Of a DNA stretch of 11,215 bases, positions 1 to 7,258 are shown piece after piece (the first letter of the stretch is position 1; each line of letters opens with the position of its first letter). A model generated the notes under the pieces. The model saw only the letters and a program-made list of their open reading frames with translations. It did not search any database and was not told the origin of the DNA. The stretch is taken from contig CAMWSZ010000047.1 of assembly GCA_947177005.1 (NCBI GenBank), positions 1-11,215 on the forward strand. Reading direction: 5' to 3'. This stretch comes from an uncultured Clostridia bacterium. Its GTDB lineage: Bacteria; Bacillota; Clostridia; Oscillospirales; Oscillospiraceae. A program made the position numbers and the translations under genes.

Positions 1-1356
1 GGTGGCCAAAGCCATGACATTGTTTTCCTGTTTTAGCTGATTGATCCGCTGGAGCTCTCTCTGCTTCCCGAACAGGTCGTCGTCCGAGGGCACCCCGTTT
101 CTGAAAAACTGCTCCAGGGCGTTCAAACGGGCCTGTTCGGCGGCGGGCAGGCATTGATTCAAGCTTTCCGTCTTCCCGGCCCTTAGCTCCTGCTGCTTCT
201 GCTGGCAGGTCACCAGGAACGTCTCGTCGGGCACACCGGCCTTGAAAAACGTCTCTAATTCCACTAGTTTCTCCTGCTCCTGCGGGGTGAGGGAGAGGTT
301 TTTCAGATATGCTTTTTTATTCGTGTACTCCTCGTATTTCCCCTGATACGTCTGAAAATCGGCTTCTGTGGGGACTCCATGTTCAAAACGGCGGGCATTC
401 TCCTCCAGATTCTTTTTCGCGGTTTCGTAGGCGCTGGACGGTACGGACCGGGCGTGCAGAGGCGCGATGTCGTCGTACACCAGCAGCAGCGCGTCGATCT
501 CCTCCTCTGAGGGGAGGCCGTCCGGATATTTTTCCCGGAGGGCTGTCATAGCCTGTTCGTTCTGGTCATACTCCGCGTTCAGCCGGTCCAGCTGCTCCTG
601 TACAGCGGCCTGCCCGGCCGTCTCCGACGCCAGACTGATTTTTTCCAGCAGTGCGTCGCGGCTGTCTTCCTTCTCATCACGCTCTTTTTTCTTGCCAGCC
701 AGTTCTGTTTGCAGACGCTCCAGCTCTTCCCGCCGGCCCCCGGCATCGGCGAAAAATTTTTCCAATTCCGCGATCTTTTTCTGTGCGCCGCTCTGTCCCT
801 TCCGTGGGACCAGCGGCGAACGCGCCGCTTGCAGGGCGCGCACCGCATGATTAAAATTATTGTCGTCGTCGGTATCATCCACCAGCTCGCCCAATTTAGC
901 TTGGATGCTGTCTGTAATCATGGGCGGGGCGTCTTGAAGCTGGGGGAGATAGGTGCTGCGCTCAAAGGAGTCTGCGTCCAGATGAAAGATGTCCACGCCG
1001 ATATCGTAGGAAAATTTGTCGCAGGGCTTATGGGTGGACAGGTCGTATACGGCAAAAGTATCAGTGGCGGGACTGCCGCCGAAGGTGCGTTCGATGCGGT
1101 ACTGTGTTCCCTCGTACTCAAAGACGAGGTTTCCCCCGAACTTTCCGCCCTGCCACGGTTTAAAGCGTTTGCGTTTATTTTTTTCCAGGGTTCTCCCGGC
1201 CCGGGGGAAGCCATAGAACATGGCGCGGATATATTCGGCCAGCGTCGTTTTGCCGAACCCGTTGTGTTGCTGAATGGTTGTCAGACCGGCGTTGAAGTCG
1301 CAGCTGAAGTGAGACAGGCCCCCGAAGTTTTCAATATAGCAGCTGATGATCCTCAT
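1..1356 (-). CDS. SbcC/YhaN-like AAA ATPase with coiled coil, partial (C-terminus outside window)
   Basis: The first 452 codons are visible and open to the left edge. The start MRIISCYIENFG, a predicted beta strand followed by a P-loop, is typical of SbcC/RecF/SMC-type DNA-repair ATPases. The Walker A region, residues 30-38, reads QHNGFGKTT: Lys36 and Thr37 are present but the usual first glycine is Gln30. From about residue 185 onward the protein is rich in Glu, Lys, Gln and Leu, as in a long coiled coil. Within it a motif of the type FFxxGVP recurs at exactly 47-residue spacing (GLP at 280, GVP at 327, 374 and 421). The distal Walker B/signature half lies outside. A ribosome binding site AAGGAG lies at 1365-1370. 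The ATG overlaps the stop of the phosphoesterase-like gene upstream by 4 bp (ATGA), implying translational coupling and a two-subunit complex like SbcCD. Family assignment is firm; the substrate is unknown. Confidence 0.85.
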   Translation of the reverse strand, partial: MRIISCYIENFGGLSHFSCDFNAGLTTIQQHNGFGKTTLAEYIRAMFYGFPRAGRTLEKNKRKRFKPWQGGKFGGNLVFEYEGTQYRIERTFGGSPATDTFAVYDLSTHKPCDKFSYDIGVDIFHLDADSFERSTYLPQLQDAPPMITDSIQAKLGELVDDTDDDNNFNHAVRALQAARSPLVPRKGQSGAQKKIAELEKFFADAGGRREELERLQTELAGKKKERDEKEDSRDALLEKISLASETAGQAAVQEQLDRLNAEYDQNEQAMTALREKYPDGLPSEEEIDALLLVYDDIAPLHARSVPSSAYETAKKNLEENARRFEHGVPTEADFQTYQGKYEEYTNKKAYLKNLSLTPQEQEKLVELETFFKAGVPDETFLVTCQQKQQELRAGKTESLNQCLPAAEQARLNALEQFFRNGVPSDDDLFGKQRELQRINQLKQENNVMALAT

Positions 1357-2423
1357 AGGACAATCTCCTTTCCGTTCAAAGCCTGCATTCCCCATCGGAT
1401 AATTTCTTCCTTTTCCCCGTCGCTTTTCCCGGAAGCCATTACCGTGCGGATAAATTCCCCTCTCAGGGAGATATCATACGCATACGATTCCCTTGGGAGG
1501 TCCAGGCGGCTTTCATCCTGAATTTCGACAAAATAGCGGTTTCCTTCCAGCCTGCTGAGAAGGCGGCGGAAGTCCTTTTGCGTCTCCAGCGTATATGTTC
1601 CGCGTAGGGTGAACCTGACCAGGTGCTCCGGCGCGATGCTTTCGGCCGCTGTCTCCATAGCCTTCTGGAGTTCTTCGGCAGTAACCAGACCGGTGATATC
1701 GACGGGGACGTCAAAGAACATCCGCTGCGCAAAGGGGATAAAGGAATGGGTAAGCTTCCCGCCGTCCGTCTCCAGCAGGACAAAGCCCTTTTCTCCGCAT
1801 TCGTCGAATCCATGACCCTCCAGACATCCGGGATAGCAGAAAATGCTGTCTTGTCCAAGCTCGCCGGTCTGATAGCTGTGCAGAGATCCCAGGGCCAGGT
1901 AATCAATCTTTTTTTTGCGGAGCTTCGGCAGGCAGACCAGATTCTGTCCGCACTTTGGCGCTGTTTGGCCGTACATCATCACGATATTGATCGTATCTTT
2001 GTTGAGGAGCAGCGCGTCATAAATATCCTCGTATTCGTCGGTAAGCTCCGTACCGGCGATACGGACCTCACCGTATTGGTAATACGTCCATTCATCCGAG
2101 AAGGTTTTGAGATTTTTCGGGAGGTCGCGGCCCATGAAAGCGCGTTTGGACTCCTCGCGGCTTCCTCTCAGGTAAAGAAAATCAACGGCGCTTTGTTGCT
2201 CAATAATGGATAACAGATAGTCAGCGGTTCTGCTTGTGATGCGGCCGGCGTCAAACAGATCTCCGGCGATCAGGACAACCGTTACGCCGTTTCCGGCAGC
2301 GTATTCAGCCATGCGGGAAAACGTTCTGCAAATCTCAGCGTTTCGCTCCTGGGCCTTGACGGCGGACAGAGCGGACTCCATTGCGGAATCCAGACGAAGA
2401 TCCGAACAATGTATGATTTTCAT
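1353..2423 (-). CDS. SbcD/YhaO-like metallophosphoesterase with decayed active site
   Basis: A 356-residue protein with the calcineurin-like phosphoesterase layout of SbcD/Mre11/YhaO nucleases. The motifs are in the right places but several ligands are changed. Residues 7-13 read SDLRLDS where the family has SDLHLDS (His10 to Arg). Residues 54-58, GDLFD, are intact. Residues 87-91 read GSREE where the family has GNHD or GNHE. Residues 149-153 read MMYGQ in place of an HG-containing motif. Residues 179-182 read GSLH in place of GHxH. Asp8, Asp55 and His182 remain, so two-metal nuclease chemistry is doubtful. The C-terminal part (about 230-356) would be the dimerisation or capping region. The ATG is preceded by AGAAGGGG and a plausible promoter, and the stop overlaps the ATPase start. 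It may be a structural or regulatory partner rather than an exonuclease; that is inference. Confidence 0.85.
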   Translation of the reverse strand: MKIIHCSDLRLDSAMESALSAVKAQERNAEICRTFSRMAEYAAGNGVTVVLIAGDLFDAGRITSRTADYLLSIIEQQSAVDFLYLRGSREESKRAFMGRDLPKNLKTFSDEWTYYQYGEVRIAGTELTDEYEDIYDALLLNKDTINIVMMYGQTAPKCGQNLVCLPKLRKKKIDYLALGSLHSYQTGELGQDSIFCYPGCLEGHGFDECGEKGFVLLETDGGKLTHSFIPFAQRMFFDVPVDITGLVTAEELQKAMETAAESIAPEHLVRFTLRGTYTLETQKDFRRLLSRLEGNRYFVEIQDESRLDLPRESYAYDISLRGEFIRTVMASGKSDGEKEEIIRWGMQALNGKEIVL

Positions 2424-2481
2424 AGCAACCCCTTCTCTTGAAAATAGTACGTATCAGGCTCCTAGCTTTGCTATCAGCCCT

Positions 2482-2510
2482 ATTCTAACATATCCCCACG
2501 AAAAAGTCCA
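2482..2510 (-). promoter_or_regulatory. Putative promoter of the SbcD/SbcC-like unit
   Basis: Read on the minus strand: TGGACT (2505-2510), a 17-base spacer, then TAGAAT (2482-2487). It lies about 60 bases ahead of the phosphoesterase-like start and diverges from the guaB promoter. The -35 box matches consensus at 4 of 6 positions and the -10 box at 5 of 6. Confidence 0.45.
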
Positions 2511-2561
2511 TTGAATTTTATAGCCGGCCGGGTGACTGTCAAAAACAGGCAGAAATTCTTC

Positions 2562-2590
2562 TTTACAAATCGTTCCGGTCATGATACCAT
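2562..2590 (+). promoter_or_regulatory. Putative guaB promoter, extended -10
   Basis: TTTACA (2562-2567), a 17-base spacer, then TACCAT (2585-2590), preceded by TG at 2582-2583 as in extended -10 promoters. It would give a leader of roughly 45 nt to the guaB start, too short for a large riboswitch. I saw no purine-riboswitch core here. Confidence 0.5.
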
Positions 2591-2639
2591 GTTCACTAAT
2601 ATATTTGGAGTAAAATCATCAAAAGGAGTGTCAAACGCT

Positions 2640-4154
2640 ATGGCCTACTATTATCCGGAACCGTCCCACACCTTCAGTGAATACCTGCTGATCCCCGGCT
2701 ATACCTCCCCGGAGTGCGTACCCGGCAACGTCTCCCTGCGTACCCCGCTGGTGAAGTACCGGCGGGGCGAAGAGGAGCCCGCGCTGTCGCTGAGCATCCC
2801 GCTGGTATCCGCCATTATGCAGTCCGTTTCCAACGATACTCTGGCCGTAGCGCTGGCGAAGGAGGGCGGGCTGTCCTTCATCTACGGCTCCCAGTCCATT
2901 GAGGACGAGGCGGCAATGGTGGCGCGGGTGAAGAGCTACAAGGCCGGTTTTGTCCCCAGCGATTCCAACCTCCCGCCGGACGCCGTTTTGCAGGATGTTC
3001 TGGACCTGAAGGCCCGGAATAATCATTCAACTATCGCCGTCACGGAGGACGGCACCAATCAGGGCCGTCTGCTGGGCATCGTCACCAGCCGGGATTACCG
3101 CGTGAGCCGTATGGACCCGCAGACGCCGGTAAAGGCGTTCATGACCCCCTATGAGCGCCTCGTGACCGCCCCGGAGGGGACGTCTCTGAAGGAGGCCAAC
3201 GACATCATCTGGGACCATAAGCTTAACGCCCTGCCCATCGTCAGCGCAGACGGCCGCCTGCTGTACTTTGTGTTCCGGAAGGACTACGAGCAGCATAAGG
3301 AGAACCCCGGCGAGCTGCTGGACGCCCATAAACGGTTTATGGTGGGCGCGGGCATCAACACAAAGGATTATGAACAGCGTGTGCCTGCGCTGCTGGAGGC
3401 GGGCGCGGACGCGCTGTGCATCGACTCCTCCGAGGGCTACACCTGCTGGCAGGAAAAAACCCTCCGTTTTATCCGGGAAAAATACGGAGACAGCGTTAAA
3501 GTGGGCGCGGGGAATGTGGTAGACCGGGACGGCTTTCTGTTTCTGGCGAAGGCGGGCGCGGACTTTATCAAGGTGGGTATCGGCGGCGGCTCTATCTGCA
3601 TCACGCGGGAGACAAAGGGCATCGGCCGCGGACAGGCTACCGCCTTGATTGAGGTCGCGGCGGCCCGGGACGAGTATTTCCAGCAGACCGGCGTCTACAT
3701 CCCGATCTGTTCCGACGGCGGCATCGTCCACGACTACCATATGACGCTGGCGCTGGCAATGGGTGCGGATTTCCTGATGCTGGGCCGCTATTTCGCCCGT
3801 TTTGACGAGAGTCCGACGAACCGGGTGCTGGTGAACGGGCAGTACATGAAGGAGTACTGGGGCGAGGGTTCCAACCGTGCCCGGAACTGGCAGCGGTACG
3901 ATTTGGGCGGCGGCCGGGGGCTGGCCTTTGAGGAGGGCGTGGATTCGTATGTAACCTATGCCGGACCGTTAAAGGAGAACGTGGCGAAGAGCCTGTATAA
4001 GGTGAAGTCAACCATGTGCAACTGCGGTGTAACCACCATTCCGGACCTCCAGAAACATGCGCGTCTGACGCTGGTGTCCTCCACCTCCATTGTGGAGGGC
4101 GGATATCACGACGTCATGCTGAAAACAAGGGGCATGTCCGCACAGAATGCCTGA
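2640..4154 (+). CDS. guaB: IMP dehydrogenase (EC 1.1.1.205), Tritrichomonas foetus-like subtype
   Basis: A 504-residue protein that oxidises IMP to XMP with NAD+, the committed step of guanine nucleotide synthesis, in the cytoplasm. The (beta/alpha)8 barrel begins at about residue 10 (FSEYLLIPG) and is interrupted by two CBS domains at about 105-225. The catalytic loop GIGGGSICITRETKGIGRGQ carries Cys320. The flap motif RARNWQRYDLGGG supplies the catalytic Arg419-Tyr420 pair. The C-terminal part is KSTMCNCG...SIVEGG. From memory of the family, these motifs and the length match the well-studied T. foetus enzyme (Cys319, Arg418, Tyr419) much better than E. coli GuaB. The ATG at 2640 is chosen because AAAGGAG (2622-2628) precedes it and homologues begin with MA-YY; an in-frame TTG at 2511 lacks this support. 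Monocistronic, with its own promoter. Confidence 0.97.
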   Translation: MAYYYPEPSHTFSEYLLIPGYTSPECVPGNVSLRTPLVKYRRGEEEPALSLSIPLVSAIMQSVSNDTLAVALAKEGGLSFIYGSQSIEDEAAMVARVKSYKAGFVPSDSNLPPDAVLQDVLDLKARNNHSTIAVTEDGTNQGRLLGIVTSRDYRVSRMDPQTPVKAFMTPYERLVTAPEGTSLKEANDIIWDHKLNALPIVSADGRLLYFVFRKDYEQHKENPGELLDAHKRFMVGAGINTKDYEQRVPALLEAGADALCIDSSEGYTCWQEKTLRFIREKYGDSVKVGAGNVVDRDGFLFLAKAGADFIKVGIGGGSICITRETKGIGRGQATALIEVAAARDEYFQQTGVYIPICSDGGIVHDYHMTLALAMGADFLMLGRYFARFDESPTNRVLVNGQYMKEYWGEGSNRARNWQRYDLGGGRGLAFEEGVDSYVTYAGPLKENVAKSLYKVKSTMCNCGVTTIPDLQKHARLTLVSSTSIVEGGYHDVMLKTRGMSAQNA

Positions 4155-4181
4155 GCAATCCCTGCGGATAGATCTCAGATA

Positions 4182-4216
4182 AATCCGAACCCGGTCTGCC
4201 AGATCAGGTTCGGATT
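4182..4216. terminator. Hairpin between convergent guaB and the small helical-protein gene
   Basis: The arms AATCCGAACC (4182-4191) and GGTTCGGATT (4207-4216) are perfect 10-bp complements. A second inner stem (4193-4197 with 4201-4205, one wobble) extends it. There is no real T-tract on either side (ATCATGG on the plus strand, TATCTG on the minus). It sits between the 3' ends of two convergent genes, so a bidirectional terminator or 3'-end-protecting hairpin is likely, but termination may be weak. Confidence 0.55.
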
Positions 4217-4231
4217 ATCATGGACTGCTGC

Positions 4232-4666
4232 CTATAAAAACGAACGCATATCCGCCGTCAATTTCTCCTCCTGATGAATCAACCGCTTGGCGATGTCTTT
4301 GGAGGGTTCGTCCGCAGCCTTGTATTGGTTGAGATATTTATTAAGAGATTTCACGCCCATGTTGCAGCCGTCCGTCATGAGTTCCGCAATAGCCGAATCG
4401 GATTCATTCATGGCCAGCTTTACATTGGTTTTCACCCATGACATGCCTTTTGCCATAGGATTTGGATCTTTTCCGTTGTCGTGGTACTGATCCAGCAATT
4501 CCTGGATCTCATTTTCCAGCTTTTCATGTTCAGCCTTGCAGTTTGACAGGCAGTTCCGCAGGCTGTCCGCGTTCACATATTGCAGCACATCCTCAATGGA
4601 CGAAATGCCCATTTTAACGCCTGCGTCGCATTCCCGCAGTAATTTTACGGTATCTTGTTCTATCAT
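4232..4666 (-). CDS. Small alpha-helical protein of unknown function (possible four-helix bundle)
   Basis: A 144-residue soluble protein starting MIEQDTVKLL. The ATG at 4666 is chosen over one seven codons upstream because AAGGGAG lies 9 bases before it, whereas the upstream ATG has none. The sequence is predicted to be almost entirely helical, with amphipathic segments at about 5-30, 35-65, 80-105 and 110-144, and no signal peptide or membrane segment. Conserved-looking parts include DAGVKMGISS, EHEKLENEIQELLDQYH, NPMAKGMSW and TDGCNMGVKSLNKYLNQYKAAD. The arrangement recalls ferritin-like or DUF2383-type four-helix proteins, but I cannot make out a full set of metal ligands, so I give no function. 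It lies downstream of the CDF transporter on the same strand and converges with guaB. Confidence 0.8.
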   Translation of the reverse strand: MIEQDTVKLLRECDAGVKMGISSIEDVLQYVNADSLRNCLSNCKAEHEKLENEIQELLDQYHDNGKDPNPMAKGMSWVKTNVKLAMNESDSAIAELMTDGCNMGVKSLNKYLNQYKAADEPSKDIAKRLIHQEEKLTADMRSFL

Positions 4667-4733
4667 ACGGTCACTCTCCCTTCGCATGATAGGATACCCG
4701 TTTTCATCAAAATCATGCTGCCATTATTTGACC

Positions 4734-4775
4734 GCCGCCCGCAGTCTCATCAGCGGGCGGCTTTCGTTTTTATTT
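4734..4775 (+). terminator. Intrinsic terminator oriented for plus-strand transcription
   Basis: GCCGCCCGC (4734-4742) and GCGGGCGGC (4753-4761) form a perfect 9-bp GC-rich stem with a 10-base loop, followed on the plus strand by TTTCGTTTTTATTT. On the minus strand the T-tract lies upstream of the hairpin, so it is a poor terminator for the CDF gene. Its T-tract overlaps the CDF stop codon. No plus-strand gene ends just before it. Confidence 0.7.
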
Positions 4776-5940
4776 ACACAAAGCTCTTCTCCACATGGAC
4801 CACTGCGGACCAGTCCGGGTCCAGAGTTTTCACCCCGGCTTTGATCCGGGACACAATTTCGTTGTCCGGCAGCCCGCACTGATAGGGGATCACGGCGTCA
4901 AAAATCACTTTTGTATGGGTCGGGCCGGGGACGGTGCGGAAATCATGAATGGTGATGCCGGGATCAATCAGCTGCGCTATTGACAACACACGGTCCCGCA
5001 TCTCCGCCGTTCTGCCGCCGTCGCTGACCACCGGGTCCATGTGGATGGTTGCCAGACATCCCATTGTTTTGCTCAGTTCCCGTTCAGCGGCATCCACAAC
5101 GTCGTGCAGCTCCAGAATATCGCCGTCCGCCGGGACCTCCGCATGGAGGGAGATAAAGCGGCGGCCGGGGCCGTAGTCGTGTACAAGCAGGTCGTGTACG
5201 CCGGTGATCTCCGGCCGGCGCAGGACCAGCTCCTGTACCTGCTTCACAAACTCCGGGGAGGGCGGCTGTCCCAGCAGAGGATCAACAGTCTCTTTCGCCG
5301 CCCGGAAACCCGACCACAAAATGAACGCCGCCACCGCCGCGCCGCACCAGCCGTCGATTTGGATCTGCCAAAGGCGTCCGGCCAGACCGCCCAGCAGGAC
5401 CGCGGCTGTTGCCAGACAGTCGCTGAGGCTGTCGAGGGCCGTGGCGGCCATGGCAGGGGAGGAGATGCGCCGCCCGACGGCACGGTTGTAGGCGGCCATA
5501 TACAGCTTAACGCAGATGGAAATGGCCAGAATCGCGCCGGTCAGGAGGGTAAAGCCGACGGGTTCGGGGCGGAAAATTTTCTCAACCGACGTTTTCCCCA
5601 GTTCCACGCCCATGACGGCTATGACCATGGAAACTACCAGCCCGGACACATATTCCATTCGTCCGTGCCCGAACGGGTGCCCCTGATCGGGGGCCTGCGC
5701 CGCCAGCTTGAAGCCCAATAATGTTACTACCGACGACCCCGCGTCGGACAGATTGTTGAATGCGTCCGCCGTTACGGCAATGGAACCGCTGAGCAGTCCC
5801 GCAGCCAGCTTCCCGAGAAACAGCAGCAGGTTCAGCCCGATGCCCACACATCCGCACAGAATACCGTAGGCCCGCCGTACAGCCGGGTCGGAAACGTTGT
5901 CGCAGTCCCGAATGAACCGCCGGGACAGAAATCGAATCAT
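4774..5940 (-). CDS. Cation diffusion facilitator (CDF) family metal transporter
   Basis: A 388-residue inner-membrane divalent-cation/proton antiporter exporting metal from the cytoplasm. It has six transmembrane segments within about residues 24-235 and a cytoplasmic C-terminal domain from about 245, longer than in minimal CDFs. Helix 2 carries TADAFNNLSDAGSS (Asn62 and Asp66, an NxxxD pair), followed by the loop HPFGHGRMEY at 88-97. Helix 5 carries Asp170 and Asp174 (DSLSD). Many zinc exporters have HxxxD in these places, so NxxxD/DxxxD points away from a typical zinc exporter and perhaps towards manganese or iron; this is unproven. The start follows GAGG with 7-base spacing, and that GAGG overlaps the stop of the NhaC-like gene 9 bases upstream, so the two are translationally linked. 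Confidence 0.93.
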   Translation of the reverse strand: MIRFLSRRFIRDCDNVSDPAVRRAYGILCGCVGIGLNLLLFLGKLAAGLLSGSIAVTADAFNNLSDAGSSVVTLLGFKLAAQAPDQGHPFGHGRMEYVSGLVVSMVIAVMGVELGKTSVEKIFRPEPVGFTLLTGAILAISICVKLYMAAYNRAVGRRISSPAMAATALDSLSDCLATAAVLLGGLAGRLWQIQIDGWCGAAVAAFILWSGFRAAKETVDPLLGQPPSPEFVKQVQELVLRRPEITGVHDLLVHDYGPGRRFISLHAEVPADGDILELHDVVDAAERELSKTMGCLATIHMDPVVSDGGRTAEMRDRVLSIAQLIDPGITIHDFRTVPGPTHTKVIFDAVIPYQCGLPDNEIVSRIKAGVKTLDPDWSAVVHVEKSFV

Positions 5941-5949
5941 ACCAATACC

Positions 5950-7257
5950 TCATACATTTTGAGACGCCGGATAAAAACGCCTCTTTGTGAACAGATAGCA
6001 CAGCGGCGTCAGCCACAGCAGCGCCGCATAGGGGAGCGCCTTTGCGTCCGCGCCCAGCATCGCCAGCGGGATGCTGCACGCAATGGACCACGGAATCAGC
6101 CCGGCGATCATGATGCCGGAGTTCTCGATATCCATTGCCAGCTCCTCCCGGTCGCCGTAGACCCGGCCCAGCAGTTGTTCGTCCAACATGCTGGTCACGG
6201 CCTGATTGCAGAGAATCGCGGCACAGAGGACCGATACGACAATCATCGCCGGAAAACGCCCGATTTTTACGGACAGGGCTCCAGCGCGGGTGCTGAGGGG
6301 TTCCAGACTGCCGGTGCCCTCCAGAATTCCGGAGTACAGGCCGGTAAGAATGACGATCACATAGCTGGACGCCATGCTGGTGACGCCCCCGCCGCTGAGA
6401 ACCGGTGCCAGCTGCGGGTCGCTGGGGTGGTAGCCGCTCCAGGCCGCACGAAGGACGTCCGGCACGGAAACGCCCTGCATTACCACCGCCAAAACCGCCG
6501 CGGACGCAATGCTGGCGGCCATTGCAATTTTAACCGGCGCCTGAAATACCGGCAGCAGAAACATGACGGTTGCCGGAAGCAAAAGCACAAAATGCAGGGA
6601 AAAATTTTCGTTCAGCGCCCGCAGCACCGGCGCGTCCAATCCGGCGAGGGGGCAGCGGAAAGACAGGACCGTGTACACGGCAAGGGTCAGGAGTGTGGGG
6701 AGAAAACCGGTGCGGAGCATCAGGCGGACATTGCGGTACAGGTCGGTCTCCGTGACGGCGGCCACCAGACCGGCAGCCGACGACGCCGGACTGCACCGGT
6801 CACCGAAGTAGACGCCCGACAGCACCACCCCGGCGGCCAGCGCCGGACTGACCCCGCCGGACCGGGCCAGCGCCATTAAAATGACGCCCAGCGTGCTGCT
6901 GACGCCGTAGGAGGTGCCGAGGACGTAGCTGAGGGCGGCGCACAGCAGGAACGAAATCACCAAAAACAGTCTGGGCGTCACCAGTCTGACCCCTGCCAGA
7001 ATGCAGTATGCAATGGTGCCGCTGACGCGCCAGACGCCGGTAATGACGCCGATCAGCGCGATCACGGACACGACGGTCAGGGATTTTTTACATTTGTTCC
7101 AGGCCATTTTCCATAATTCCCGGTTGCTGAACCCCTGCTTCAGACCCAGAAGCCAGAACAGGAGGAGTCCGCCGGAAAGCGCCCACGCCACCGGCTGGCC
7201 CGTAGCCAGACAACCGGCCACCATGCCCAGAAACAGGACGAAACAGAGCGCCGGCAC
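5950..7257 (-). CDS. NhaC-family Na+/H+ antiporter, GTG start
   Basis: A 435-residue polytopic inner-membrane protein with about 10-12 hydrophobic segments. GDRCSPASS at 152-160 is the family motif (typically GDxxSPxSD), followed by AAVTETDLYRNVR. Later come GGGVTSM, NQAVTSMLDEQLL and GLIPWSIACSIP, which match the second half of NhaC proteins. These exchange external protons for internal sodium, and some members carry malate/lactate or other solutes; the substrate cannot be settled here. The start is GTG at 7257, fixed by GGGGAGG at 7266-7272 with 8-base spacing. Only one base separates it from the stop of the cysteine-rich gene upstream, and the CDF gene follows after 9 bases. C-terminal FTKRRFYPASQ is probably cytoplasmic. 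Confidence 0.88.
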   Translation of the reverse strand: MPALCFVLFLGMVAGCLATGQPVAWALSGGLLLFWLLGLKQGFSNRELWKMAWNKCKKSLTVVSVIALIGVITGVWRVSGTIAYCILAGVRLVTPRLFLVISFLLCAALSYVLGTSYGVSSTLGVILMALARSGGVSPALAAGVVLSGVYFGDRCSPASSAAGLVAAVTETDLYRNVRLMLRTGFLPTLLTLAVYTVLSFRCPLAGLDAPVLRALNENFSLHFVLLLPATVMFLLPVFQAPVKIAMAASIASAAVLAVVMQGVSVPDVLRAAWSGYHPSDPQLAPVLSGGGVTSMASSYVIVILTGLYSGILEGTGSLEPLSTRAGALSVKIGRFPAMIVVSVLCAAILCNQAVTSMLDEQLLGRVYGDREELAMDIENSGIMIAGLIPWSIACSIPLAMLGADAKALPYAALLWLTPLCYLFTKRRFYPASQNV

Positions 7258-7258
7258 C

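Noticed and set aside
709..1521. 270-residue plus-strand frame opposite the SbcC-like gene
   Set aside because: It spans the junction of two well-supported minus-strand genes and has no ribosome binding site or family motif.
2511..2639. Longer guaB start at TTG (43 extra residues)
   Set aside because: There is no ribosome binding site, it would lie upstream of the likely promoter, and homologues start at the MAYYY equivalent.
2591..2639. Purine riboswitch in front of guaB
   Set aside because: The predicted leader is only about 45 nt and contains no conserved junction or loop elements of that class.
4667..4687. Seven-codon longer start (MRRESDR) for the small helical protein
   Set aside because: These codons contain the ribosome binding site used by the downstream ATG, and no site precedes the upstream ATG.
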